DNA of 64,000 bases from Flavobacteriaceae bacterium EG-1 (lineage in GTDB: Bacteria > Bacteroidota > Bacteroidia > Flavobacteriales > Flavobacteriaceae), in NCBI RefSeq assembly GCF_009649685.1, contig NZ_WJPK01000002.1:1032202-1096201 (forward strand), in the 5' to 3' direction. Below the pieces are notes generated by a model. The model did no database searches, was not told where the DNA came from, and was given only the letters and a program-made list of their open reading frames with translations. A program made the position numbers and the translations under genes. Below, in pieces: positions 53,551 to 62,475 of the stretch (within the stretch, counting starts at the first letter, position 1; every line of letters begins with the position of its first letter).

Positions 53551-55416
53551 TTAATATTGGTCCTCTACATTATTTCTAATCCAATTGATACACCCATCTA
53601 TATTGTCAAAAATATTATTTTCAGGAATAAGATCAGGTATAATATCAACCCGTTCCATCATATATCTTGGTTGACGTAACACATCTACTAGGAGCACATT
53701 TATTTTTGATTTTTTTAAATCAATTAAAACATCTTCTAAAGCATACAAGCCAGATTGATCCATGTATTGCATGCGGTCCATTCTTATTATAACCGAGGAA
53801 GCTGTTTTAGGGATTTGTTTCGCTAATGCCTGAAAATCGCTTGTAGAACCAAAAAATAATGGACCCTTTAAATGCTTAATGAACACTTCCTCTTTCAAGT
53901 TTTGAGGAAATCCAGCCTCATCAGACCATGCTTTTTCTTTTTCTAAACTTTTAACATCTGACCGTTCTGCTGTTAAATCTCCCATTTTTTTCATAAACAT
54001 TAAGGAGGCGATTACTAAACCAATTCCAACGGCGTATACTAGATTCCAAACTGAGGAAAGTACTAAAACTATTAACATAATTAGTACCTCTGAGCTTAAC
54101 TTTAAAGGCCCTAGCTTTATATCCTTTGGTAAGCTAGGAATTGCTTTAAGTCCTTTATAATCCATTACACCAATGCCAACAGTTACTAATATTCCAGCAA
54201 GAACTGCAGCAGGAATTTGTGATGCTACAGGGGCTAAGGCTAACATTATTATTAATAGCATTACACCTGCTATCATACCTGACAACCTAGTTTTACCACC
54301 GGCGTTTATATTTACAACCGTTCTAATTGTTGCCCCGGCACCTGGTATGCCACCAAAAATGGCTCCAATACTATTACCAATTCCTTGCCCTACTAGTTCT
54401 TTATTTGGTTTGTGTTTAGTTTTAGTCATGTTATCAGCAACAACAGATGTTAAAAGGGAATCGATGGCACCTAAAAGAGCTAAAGTTAATGCAGTAAATA
54501 TATACGGTGATACTGAGTTTAATTCAAATTGTGTGAAAATCCCCAAATTCGGAATTGGGAATCCGCTTGGTATTTCATCAATTGGGCGGTAATCTAAACC
54601 AAAACCATATGCTACACCAGAAACTACCATAAGGGCCACTAGCGTACTAGGAATTGCTGTCGTAATACGTTTAAAACCGTATATGATGAATATTGTAGCT
54701 AAAGCCAATGCGAGTTCTAACCAATTAATTCTTTTTAATGCTCTTGGAAGTACTTTTATTGAACCAATTACGCCAGAAGCTTCTGTATTAGCTAATGTTT
54801 TGGCTTCTTTTAGCATATCTGCTTCGGTAATATTTTCTGCACGTTTTATCGTTTCTTCGAAATTTTCTAAAACTAAAATACCTTCACCAGCTTCTTCTTT
54901 CAAGATATTATCAAGTATAATCTCTTCAGCATGTGGTTTAAATTGATTTACAAATTCCATATCCTCTTTAGGATAATAACCTACTGCAGGCAAGATTTGT
55001 GTTACAAGAATAATCACCCCAATTGCAGTCATAAAACCTGAGACAACAGGATAGGGTATATATCTAATGTACTTGCCAATTCCTAAAAGTCCGAGCCCAA
55101 TTTGCATTAAACCTGCAATGAAGAAAACTGTTAATATTGCTGGCAATGCTTTTTCAATATTACCATCATTTATAGCTACAATACCAGCAATTACAACCAT
55201 ACTTACTGCCGTCATTGGGGCTGTAGGTCCAGAAATTTGGGTACTTGTACCTCCAAACATTGCAGCAAAAAAACTTACGAAAATAGCACCATATAACCCT
55301 GCGCTAGGTCCAAGACCTGAACTAACACCAAAGGCAAGAGCTAGTGGTAAAGCAACTATACCAGCAGTAATTCCACCGAATAAATCACCTTTAAAATTTG
55401 AAAATAAGTTTTTCAT
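53551..55416 (-). CDS. SulP-family anion transporter with STAS domain (long form)
   Basis: 621 residues. N-terminal DLFGGITAGIVALPLALAFGVSSGLGPSAGLYGAI and GGTSTQISGPTAPM are typical of SulP, with about ten further membrane segments and VGQGIGNSIGAIFGGIPGAGATIRTVVNINAGGKTRLSG. The C-terminal STAS domain runs from about 510 (SVIIRMDRMQYMDQSGLYAL). A charged insertion of about 70 residues (150-220) interrupts the membrane part. SulP proteins move sulfate, bicarbonate or other anions. The carbonic anhydrase gene nearby favours bicarbonate, by inference. Sulfate released from sulfated glycans is an alternative. Confidence 0.92.
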   Translation of the reverse strand: MKNLFSNFKGDLFGGITAGIVALPLALAFGVSSGLGPSAGLYGAIFVSFFAAMFGGTSTQISGPTAPMTAVSMVVIAGIVAINDGNIEKALPAILTVFFIAGLMQIGLGLLGIGKYIRYIPYPVVSGFMTAIGVIILVTQILPAVGYYPKEDMEFVNQFKPHAEEIILDNILKEEAGEGILVLENFEETIKRAENITEADMLKEAKTLANTEASGVIGSIKVLPRALKRINWLELALALATIFIIYGFKRITTAIPSTLVALMVVSGVAYGFGLDYRPIDEIPSGFPIPNLGIFTQFELNSVSPYIFTALTLALLGAIDSLLTSVVADNMTKTKHKPNKELVGQGIGNSIGAIFGGIPGAGATIRTVVNINAGGKTRLSGMIAGVMLLIIMLALAPVASQIPAAVLAGILVTVGIGVMDYKGLKAIPSLPKDIKLGPLKLSSEVLIMLIVLVLSSVWNLVYAVGIGLVIASLMFMKKMGDLTAERSDVKSLEKEKAWSDEAGFPQNLKEEVFIKHLKGPLFFGSTSDFQALAKQIPKTASSVIIRMDRMQYMDQSGLYALEDVLIDLKKSKINVLLVDVLRQPRYMMERVDIIPDLIPENNIFDNIDGCINWIRNNVEDQY

Positions 55417-55454
55417 AACTGGTCAATAATTTAATTTCTTTAATATAACTCTTT

Positions 55455-55485
55455 TAAAAAAAGCCAATGATTTAACATTGGCTTT
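55455..55485 (-). terminator. Terminator of the carbonic anhydrase gene
   Basis: Perfect 10-bp stem AAAGCCAATG (55460-55469) / CATTGGCTTT (55476-55485). Read on the minus strand it is followed by a T-run. It begins 25 nt beyond the stop of the carbonic anhydrase gene and before the SulP start at 55416. Confidence 0.85.
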
Positions 55486-55509
55486 ATTAACACAAAAAAA
55501 TGTTAAATC

Positions 55510-56136
55510 TTAATAAAAGTCTACCGCACCAGAAGAGATGTCATACATGGCTCCAACAATTTTAATTTCGCCTTTTTCTTCCATTTCAGCGAGAATTGGA
55601 CTTTGTTTTCTGATATTTTCAATTGTCATTTCAACATTTTTAGCTGAAACTTGATCAACAAAGTCTAAATTTTTAGAATTTCTAAGGCTTTCATCAGATG
55701 GCTCCTTTATTGCTGCTACTGCTGGCTCTATTTTATTAATTAATGCAGTTAAGTTTCCTAATCTTGCATGATCGCATGCTCCTTTAATTGCACCACAGCT
55801 TGTATGTCCTAATACTACAATTAATTTTGTTCCAGCAAGTTTACAACCAAATTCCATACTTCCTAAGATATCTTCGTTAACAAAATTACCTGCTATACGA
55901 ATACTGAAAATATCACCTAACCCTTGATCAAATACTAATTCTGCAGATACACGCGAATCTATACAGCTTAAAATTGTAGCAAATGGAAATTGACCTTCAC
56001 TAGTATCGTTAACTTGTTCTAATAAATTTCTATTTGCTTTAAGGTTGTCTTGAAATCGTTGATTTCCTTCTTTTAGAAATTGTAACGATTTTTCGGGGGT
56101 CATTGTATTTTGTGTCTCTTTAGTATGTGCTTTCAT
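55510..56136 (-). CDS. Beta-class carbonic anhydrase
   Basis: 208 residues. Zinc ligands Cys58 (SCIDSR, with Asp60 and Arg62 as the catalytic dyad), His111 and Cys114 (GHTSCGAIKG) are all present. No signal peptide, so cytoplasmic. It interconverts carbon dioxide and bicarbonate. It lies between two SulP transporter genes, 23 nt after the universal-stress-like gene, which points to a bicarbonate-handling unit. Confidence 0.95.
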   Translation of the reverse strand: MKAHTKETQNTMTPEKSLQFLKEGNQRFQDNLKANRNLLEQVNDTSEGQFPFATILSCIDSRVSAELVFDQGLGDIFSIRIAGNFVNEDILGSMEFGCKLAGTKLIVVLGHTSCGAIKGACDHARLGNLTALINKIEPAVAAIKEPSDESLRNSKNLDFVDQVSAKNVEMTIENIRKQSPILAEMEEKGEIKIVGAMYDISSGAVDFY

Positions 56137-56159
56137 AATTGTATTTTATATTAATTTTT

Positions 56160-56969
56160 TTATGCCATTAATAATACTGGAACACTGAGGTTCTCTATTA
56201 TAGCATTGATTTTTAAAGGTGTTGTATAACTTTTATTTATGTTATCTTTCTTAATATTATCTCTATTAAGACATATTAAGTTAAGATTGCTTTTTAAAAT
56301 AAAGTTAGAGATACTCTGTATAGCGTTATCGTTTTTTTCGAATACATATTCAATAGTATTCTTATTTTGATTAACGTCTTTACCAGTAGTGTTAGCGTCT
56401 TGTAATATTTTAAAAGACTTGATAGGTTTTTTAGTATGATGAAATAAGTCTTGCGAAAATTTAAATTTATTAAATGATTCAACATCATCTAAAAGCCCTA
56501 AAGACATTTCATTATCTAACACTAAAGATTTTTGATCATCTGCAATGAAAATTGGCCCACTATGATTTTTTAAAATGAATTGAATTAAGTTTACTTTAGG
56601 CTTATTAAATATTAAAGATTTTTTCTTTTCTAATACAATTATATCAGGTTTTTTTTCATCAAGAAATAAGGAAATTTCATTTTTTAAATTACCAATAGCT
56701 AAAGTATATGAAAAGGAAATATTAGAGTCTTTAGCAAAAGTTTTAGCTATCTCTTTAAGCTTATTTTCCGCATTCACATATTTGCTACTTATGTTGCGCA
56801 TCGCAGAAAGTTGACTTTCTTTGTTTACAACGTCTAATATTTTTTTAACATGAAAAAGCTCTATTTCACCATTTATCATTTTGGCTAAGCTGATTGCGCT
56901 TTTAATTGTGGAGTCTACTGAATCTTTTAAATCGGTGAAAACCACAATTTTATATTTATTATTTTTCAT
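56160..56969 (-). CDS. Universal-stress-protein-like protein
   Basis: 269 residues, the size of a tandem UspA protein. The first half matches: KIVVFTDLKDSVDSTIKSAISLAKMINGEIELFHV at the start, then KPDIIVLEKKK. The usual ATP-binding G-x2-G-x9-G(S/T) motif is not intact; the place has KSLIFNKPKVNLIQFILKNHSGPIFIADD. The second half is diverged. A regulatory or sensing role next to transporters is common for this family but unproven here. It lies between the second SulP gene and carbonic anhydrase, probably in one operon. Confidence 0.75.
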   Translation of the reverse strand: MKNNKYKIVVFTDLKDSVDSTIKSAISLAKMINGEIELFHVKKILDVVNKESQLSAMRNISSKYVNAENKLKEIAKTFAKDSNISFSYTLAIGNLKNEISLFLDEKKPDIIVLEKKKSLIFNKPKVNLIQFILKNHSGPIFIADDQKSLVLDNEMSLGLLDDVESFNKFKFSQDLFHHTKKPIKSFKILQDANTTGKDVNQNKNTIEYVFEKNDNAIQSISNFILKSNLNLICLNRDNIKKDNINKSYTTPLKINAIIENLSVPVLLMA

Positions 56970-57010
56970 AATTATATTTTTTAGTTTAAAGAGGTATTTA
57001 AATGCTATAC

Positions 57011-58603
57011 TTAGCTTAAACTTAATTTGGATTTTGGTCGTTGTTCAAAAAACTCTATATAACTCGGTGGGTTTTCAACAACTCCTCGTTTTGACACTAA
57101 TTTTATATCAATATTACGTTCTTTAGCCTTGAGGCTAAAATCTTCTAATATTTCAATTATGTCATAATCTAAATACCTGGTTTTTAATATATCTAATTCT
57201 AAATAGGTGTTTCTAGGAAGACTATCTAATTCTTTTAGAATGGCACCTTTGTTGAAAAATGTAACTTCTTCCGCAAGAGACATTTTTATTCTATGTTTTC
57301 CATCACTGTTATCTTCAATATGTAGAAAGTGGGAATTTTGATAGCTTTTGAGTAAAATAACTATAATTCCAACAGCTAATCCTAAACAAATACCGACTAA
57401 TAAATCTGTAAACACAATACCAAAAACTGTAACAAAAAATGGTATTGATTGTTTCCAACCAAGTTTATACATTTTTGCAAAAAGTGCAGGTTTGGCCAAT
57501 TTATATCCAACGATTAATAAAACAGCTGCTAAAACAGATAAAGGAATCATATTTAATAAGCGAGGAATAAGTACAACAGAAATTAATAGTAGTAAACCAT
57601 GAAAAATAGCGGATAATTTAGATCTACCTCCCGATTGTATATTTGCCGAACTTCTTACAATAACTTGTGTAATGGGTAATCCGCCAATCATACCTGATAA
57701 AATGTTACCAGCTCCTTGAGCTACTAATTCTTTATTTGTTGGCGTAACATTTTTGTGAGGGTCTAATTTATCTGTAGCTTCAACACATAATAATGTTTCT
57801 AAACTTGCTACTAATGCAATTGTAAAACCCGTAACCCATACTTGCGGATTAGATAATGCGCTAAAATTAGGAAAGCTAAACTGCCCGATAAAAGATGCTG
57901 CATCTTCAGGAACAGGTACGCTTACTAAATGATCAGATGAAATTGCAAATATTTCACTATTCTGGGTTAAAATGAAAAACAATATACCTACTGCTACTGC
58001 TACTAATGGACCTTGAATTATTTGAAATAATTTCCCTTTTTTTGAAAGTACTTTATCCCATAATAATAAAATTGACAAACCAATAATAGCAATTAATGTA
58101 GCCCCCGGACTAATATTGTTTATTGTATTTAAAATTTCTGAAAATGTGTTTTCACCATCAACTTGAAAAAAAGCCCAATCCCCTTCAGGGTCCGAGTCAT
58201 AACCAAAAAAGTGCGGAATTTGCTTCAGAATTATTATAATACCTATTCCTGTAAGCATTCCCTTAATTACTGAAGATGGAAAATAGTACCCGATGACACC
58301 CGCTTTAAGAATGCCAAATATGATTTGAATTACTCCACCTAAAACAACTGCTACCAAAAAGTTTTGATAACCACCTAACGCTCCAATTGCGGTTAATACT
58401 ATAGCAGCTAAACCTGCTGCAGGACCGCTAACTCCAATTTTAGAACCACTTAAGGCTCCTACAAAAATACCACCAATAATTCCCGCAATTAACCCAGAAA
58501 ATAAGGGTGCCCCACTGGCTAACGCGATTCCAAGGCAAAGGGGTAAAGCAACGAAAAACACCACAATACTTGCGGGTAAATCATTTTTTAAATATTTGAA
58601 CAT
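57011..58603 (-). CDS. SulP-family anion transporter (short form)
   Basis: Start at ATG 58603 (530 residues); an upstream TTG is less likely because the conserved part begins MFKYLKNDLPASIVVFFVALPLCLGIALASGAP. Typical motifs are SGSKIGVSGPAAGLAAIV and VAQGAGNILSGMIGGLPITQVIVRSSANIQSGGRSKLS. The C-terminal region after about 430 holds a reduced STAS-like domain. The first half resembles BicA-type bicarbonate transporters more than the long SulP, as far as can be judged by eye. It is the first gene of the set that runs on to the universal-stress-like and carbonic anhydrase genes. Confidence 0.9.
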   Translation of the reverse strand: MFKYLKNDLPASIVVFFVALPLCLGIALASGAPLFSGLIAGIIGGIFVGALSGSKIGVSGPAAGLAAIVLTAIGALGGYQNFLVAVVLGGVIQIIFGILKAGVIGYYFPSSVIKGMLTGIGIIIILKQIPHFFGYDSDPEGDWAFFQVDGENTFSEILNTINNISPGATLIAIIGLSILLLWDKVLSKKGKLFQIIQGPLVAVAVGILFFILTQNSEIFAISSDHLVSVPVPEDAASFIGQFSFPNFSALSNPQVWVTGFTIALVASLETLLCVEATDKLDPHKNVTPTNKELVAQGAGNILSGMIGGLPITQVIVRSSANIQSGGRSKLSAIFHGLLLLISVVLIPRLLNMIPLSVLAAVLLIVGYKLAKPALFAKMYKLGWKQSIPFFVTVFGIVFTDLLVGICLGLAVGIIVILLKSYQNSHFLHIEDNSDGKHRIKMSLAEEVTFFNKGAILKELDSLPRNTYLELDILKTRYLDYDIIEILEDFSLKAKERNIDIKLVSKRGVVENPPSYIEFFEQRPKSKLSLS

Positions 58604-58677
58604 ACATATAATAGTTATAGTCCTCAATAACAATTGAAGACAAGTTTTTTATTCTTTAATTTAGTTTACTATGAAGA

Positions 58678-58974
58678 TTAACTAATATGTTCCGGAGGAG
58701 GGAGAAGAATTTCTAGTGTGAAATCAATGAATCGCAAAGTGTAATAATCTGCTATATCCGATTGATCAGATAAGGTAATTAATGATAAGCCGAAATAACC
58801 ATTATTTAAAATTTTCTCCTCAAGTGAAGATTTTTTAATTACTTCTTGCTGCTCTTCTTCGTTAAGATTCGATATAATTATAGGGTTATCAGTATCGAGT
58901 AAAGTAACTATACTCGGTGCTGTAATGGCGAAAAGCCATAAAAAAAGTAAAAGATAACGACTAAATACCTTCAT
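58678..58974 (-). CDS. Hypothetical small membrane-anchored protein
   Basis: 98 residues. One N-terminal hydrophobic segment (YLLLFLWLFAITAPSIVTLL), then an acidic stretch (NLNEEEQQEVIKKS) and a C-terminal end ILLPPPEHIS. No family recognised. It lies 61 nt after the BatE gene on the same strand and may be the last gene of the Bat transcript. Confidence 0.65.
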   Translation of the reverse strand: MKVFSRYLLLFLWLFAITAPSIVTLLDTDNPIIISNLNEEEQQEVIKKSSLEEKILNNGYFGLSLITLSDQSDIADYYTLRFIDFTLEILLPPPEHIS

Positions 58975-59035
58975 GTTTATTTAACAATGAATGGCAAATA
59001 TAATGTCTCCATTTTTATTAGTAGTTAAGGAAGTA

Positions 59036-59803
59036 TTAAAAATTTTTTATCAGTTTAATGTTTTCGGACGAAATCCAACCGGTTTGGCCATCTGAAAGCA
59101 TAATTTCGTTCCATTCTTTTAATGTGCCAATCACATTTACTTTGGTACCTTCATGTAGTATAAATGATTGTTGACTTCTGTCATTTGGTTCAGTTTTAAC
59201 CTGACTTTCTTTAACAAAAACAATTGCAGGGTTATTTTTATTAAAATCATTGAATTCTATATAAGCAAATACAGCTGCAATTACAGAAAACATTAAAGCT
59301 ATTAAGCTGGTAATGAATGCTATACGTTTTCTTGTAGCAAAACTAAAAAAATAAAATGCAATATACAGTAATACGAAAAGCATCATGAATGCCACAGCTA
59401 GTTTTGCCCATTGATCAAAAGATAATATTTCGGTAAATTGTTTGTACAAATTAGTAAGACCAGAGGTTGGTATGGTTTCAATAGCATCTAAAGTCATATT
59501 CTGAGCATAAGACAAATTATTCAAAATTTCGCTATCCTTCGGTTTTAATAGCAATGCTTTTTCGTAATAGTAAATACTCGGTGCTATTTGATTTAGTTTA
59601 TAATAAGCATTACCTAGATTGAAATATAATTCAGCAGAATGTTCTCCTTTTTCTAAAATAGCCAAATATTGGTCTGCCGCAGTTACAAAATCACCTTCAT
59701 TATAAGCATCATTACCTTTTTTGAATAAAGCATTGTTCTGCCCAAATACACTTATTTCAAATAGAAATAATACTAATATCAATATGAATCCCTTATTCTT
59801 CAC
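59036..59803 (-). CDS. BatE-like TPR and SH3-domain protein
   Basis: 255 residues. Signal peptide ending at FG-Q, TPR helices at about 25-110 (GNDAYNEGDFVTAADQYLAIL, ELYFNLGNAYYKLNQIAPSIYYYEKALLLKP). Two membrane segments at about 130-185, then a bacterial SH3 domain (VKTEPNDRSQQSFILHEGTKVNVIG, GWISSENIKLI). It is the fifth member of the Bat (Bacteroides aerotolerance) operon and is probably anchored in the cytoplasmic membrane. Confidence 0.9.
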   Translation of the reverse strand: MKNKGFILILVLFLFEISVFGQNNALFKKGNDAYNEGDFVTAADQYLAILEKGEHSAELYFNLGNAYYKLNQIAPSIYYYEKALLLKPKDSEILNNLSYAQNMTLDAIETIPTSGLTNLYKQFTEILSFDQWAKLAVAFMMLFVLLYIAFYFFSFATRKRIAFITSLIALMFSVIAAVFAYIEFNDFNKNNPAIVFVKESQVKTEPNDRSQQSFILHEGTKVNVIGTLKEWNEIMLSDGQTGWISSENIKLIKNF

Positions 59804-59822
59804 TTCTTTTTTTAACTAATTT

Positions 59823-61601
59823 CTATAATTGCTTATCTAAATAAGACATAACTTCACTAGCATCGGAATAATCTTGTTGCATTTGTACATCTGAAAAAGG
59901 ACTATAACGTGCCATTTCACAATTCTTGAGTAAATTAATAAAACGCTCAATAGTCTTTTCATCAACCTCTTTTTGTGTCAAAAGATTAGAGATTTTATCT
60001 TTACTAAATTCTGCTGTTTCTATTTTTAACTTGGCTTTAAGGTAATTGTGTAGCCCTTTTTCTAAGGCGACATAGAAGGCATCCTTGTTACCCAATGCTT
60101 TTTTTGCAGATGATAGATATTTTTTAGCAAGTCTGTTTGCCATTCTAACTTTATTCCCTTCTATATCACCAGCTAAATCATCTCGTTTCTTTCTAAAAAA
60201 TATGGCAAGTGGAATTAACAATAATGGTAATAACCACCATAAATAAAAAGACTTACTACCAAAGAAATTTATAGAAGCAATAGGCGATAAATCAGTGTTT
60301 AATTTAATAAATGCAAATTGATTACTCGCTACATTAACAGATTGCTTGTTACTTACTCCAGGGACATTCGCATTTGCCGTTCCACTTGAAGGCCCAGAAA
60401 TAACATCGATTAGAATTTCTTCCGAATCTATAGTATTATATTTTGCAGTACTAGGGTCAAAATAACTGAAAGAAATACTCGGAATTGGATACTTACCCTT
60501 ATATGCTGGAACAATTGTGTAATTGTTGGCAACTTTACCCTGCATTCCAGATATAGTAGTCTTAACATTTTCGTCAAATTCAGGTTCATAAACCTCTAGT
60601 GAGCTCGGTAATATTGGTTCTGGTAATTTAAATAATTTTAAATTTCCTTTACCCGATACTTCTACTTTTGCTTGTAATGATTCTGAAGCGTTAAGAGTTT
60701 TTTTACTTGCGGTAACTTTAAAATCGAAATTTCCAACAGCACCATTAAAGTTTGCTGGTTTGCCATTTTCAGGTAAAGCTTTTACATTAATTGTTCTTTT
60801 ACCTGCCGAAACCGTTTTATTAGCTTGTGAGTAGATTCGTCCACCAAAAAAATCTCGTTTTTGAGTGGGTACATCAGCTGTAATCTCTAAGGATAACGGT
60901 TCTATTTCTAACTTTCCTGATTTTTGCGGATACAATACTACACGTTTTAATACTACGTATCTAAAGGGTTTACCATCGTAGGTGCCATTTTGTGCATTCA
61001 ATCGTGTAATTGGTATATCTTGACTCCAAAAGTTATTGTAAGTTGGGTTATCTAAGGGTCGGTAATTAGAGATACCTATTTGCTGACCAAAATATAATTT
61101 ATAAACTACTGTAATGGCCTCATTCATGTACGGGCGTGCATTAGATACTTCTGCTACTAAATGTAGACTCTCATCTGCAACATCATGCGCAGTCATTTGG
61201 TCACTTGGTTTATCTACAGCAGGACCAACCTCTATTTTTTTTGATAAAGATTTATAGGTTTTACCATCTATTACAATGGTGGCTTGGTTAATTGTAAAAG
61301 TGCCCTGTGCTGTTGGAGCTATAGTGTAAGAATAAGTTTTAGAATAACTACGTACACCATTTACCCACATTGAACTAATAGATTGAGAAGGCCCCATGAG
61401 CACTTTAAATCCTTGAAAATCAGGTGGATTAAAATTATCTCCATCTTTATTCATGGAAAAATCCACCCGAATACGTTCATTAATACCAAGCTTGCTTTTA
61501 CTGACTTTTAGCTCAAAGGTAACTTCGTCTTTATCTTGTGCACGAAGTGCAAAAGACAAAACGGCAAAAAGAAAAAGTACAATGTAATTTTTCGTTTTCA
61601 T
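59823..61601 (-). CDS. batD: BatD protein
   Basis: Start at ATG 61601 (592 residues), 5 nt after the BatC stop. Signal peptide MKTKNYIVLFLFAVLSFALR ending before AQDKDEVTF. Several immunoglobulin-like beta domains follow, with PPDFQGFKVLMGPSQS and VYEPEFDENVKTTISGMQG typical of the PF13584 BatD family. One membrane segment is seen near 430 (YLWWLLPLLLIPLAIFF), then a cytoplasmic helical tail. It belongs to the Bat complex linked to oxygen or stress tolerance in Bacteroides and Francisella/Leptospira relatives. Confidence 0.9.
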   Translation of the reverse strand: MKTKNYIVLFLFAVLSFALRAQDKDEVTFELKVSKSKLGINERIRVDFSMNKDGDNFNPPDFQGFKVLMGPSQSISSMWVNGVRSYSKTYSYTIAPTAQGTFTINQATIVIDGKTYKSLSKKIEVGPAVDKPSDQMTAHDVADESLHLVAEVSNARPYMNEAITVVYKLYFGQQIGISNYRPLDNPTYNNFWSQDIPITRLNAQNGTYDGKPFRYVVLKRVVLYPQKSGKLEIEPLSLEITADVPTQKRDFFGGRIYSQANKTVSAGKRTINVKALPENGKPANFNGAVGNFDFKVTASKKTLNASESLQAKVEVSGKGNLKLFKLPEPILPSSLEVYEPEFDENVKTTISGMQGKVANNYTIVPAYKGKYPIPSISFSYFDPSTAKYNTIDSEEILIDVISGPSSGTANANVPGVSNKQSVNVASNQFAFIKLNTDLSPIASINFFGSKSFYLWWLLPLLLIPLAIFFRKKRDDLAGDIEGNKVRMANRLAKKYLSSAKKALGNKDAFYVALEKGLHNYLKAKLKIETAEFSKDKISNLLTQKEVDEKTIERFINLLKNCEMARYSPFSDVQMQQDYSDASEVMSYLDKQL

Positions 61602-61606
61602 TAATA

Positions 61607-62473
61607 TTACCAATCTTTTTCGTTTTTAACTTTAACACCCTTCACTTTTTGAGCGTCAATTTTTTCTTGAACTTTATCTTCCTCATTCTGCATTGCATCT
61701 AGCAGATTTTGAATTTGTTGTTTTGAGAGCTGATTTGGTCTAGGTGGAGCCTGCTGCTGTTCTTCAGGTTTCTTTTCTTGTTCTTCTTTTTCGTCTCCTT
61801 TACCTTCTTTGTTATCTTCTTTTTCTTGATCTCCTTTATCGCCTTCGTCCTGCTTGTCTTTATTTTCCTCTTCTTGATCCCCTTCGTTTTCCTTTTTATC
61901 GCCGTCGTCCTTTTTGTCCTCGTTTTTTTCTTGATCGTCTTTATTATCGTCTTGATCTTGGTTCTGATCATCTTTATTTTGATCATCGTTCTTTTGCTCG
62001 TCTTGCTCTTTTTTAAGCATTTCTTTCGCTAATGCAAGATTGTATCTTGTTTCTTCATCATTAGGATTGTTGCGTAGTGCTTCTTTGTAGGCTTCAACAG
62101 CTTTCTCATATTCTTTTCGTTTCATAAAAACATTGCCCATATTATGGTAGGCCTTGTGCTTCTCCGATTTATCTTCAGATTTATCTCCTGCCTCTTTAAA
62201 CCTCCCGAAAGCTTCACTATACGTCTCTTTATTATAGTAAGCATTTCCCAGATTAAAGGGAGCAGCAACATTTTTATCACTTTTAGATATTGCTCTTCGA
62301 TATTCTTTTTCTGCTTCAGTAAATTTATCTTCTGAGATTTGCTTGTTTGCCTCCCAGGTAAGATTTGTAGATTCTGCTAAATCTTTTGCACTAATTTCTT
62401 CTAGTTCCTCAGCGGTTTGGGCACCAAGAGTAAGTCCTAGAAGCAAAAAGAAATATATCAGTTTAACTTTCAT
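61607..62473 (-). CDS. BatC-like TPR protein with long acidic/charged tail
   Basis: 288 residues. Signal peptide MKVKLIYFFLLLGLTLGAQ. Three TPR units at about 35-150 (AEKEYRRAISKSDKNVAAPFNLGNAYYNKE, YHNMGNVFMKRKEYEKAVEAYKEALRNNP). Residues 155-245 are almost only Asp, Glu, Lys, Gln and Asn, hence disordered. A conserved end follows, LSKQQIQNLLDAMQNEEDKVQEKI, which is the BatC C-terminal motif. It sits between BatB and BatD with 2- and 5-nt gaps. Confidence 0.9.
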   Translation of the reverse strand: MKVKLIYFFLLLGLTLGAQTAEELEEISAKDLAESTNLTWEANKQISEDKFTEAEKEYRRAISKSDKNVAAPFNLGNAYYNKETYSEAFGRFKEAGDKSEDKSEKHKAYHNMGNVFMKRKEYEKAVEAYKEALRNNPNDEETRYNLALAKEMLKKEQDEQKNDDQNKDDQNQDQDDNKDDQEKNEDKKDDGDKKENEGDQEEENKDKQDEGDKGDQEKEDNKEGKGDEKEEQEKKPEEQQQAPPRPNQLSKQQIQNLLDAMQNEEDKVQEKIDAQKVKGVKVKNEKDW

Positions 62474-62475
62474 AC

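Noticed and set aside
61699-62032. Lys-rich and Leu/Phe-rich open frames over BatC
   Set aside because: They arise from the low-complexity GAA/GAT/AAA codons of the acidic BatC tail and have no start context or family match.
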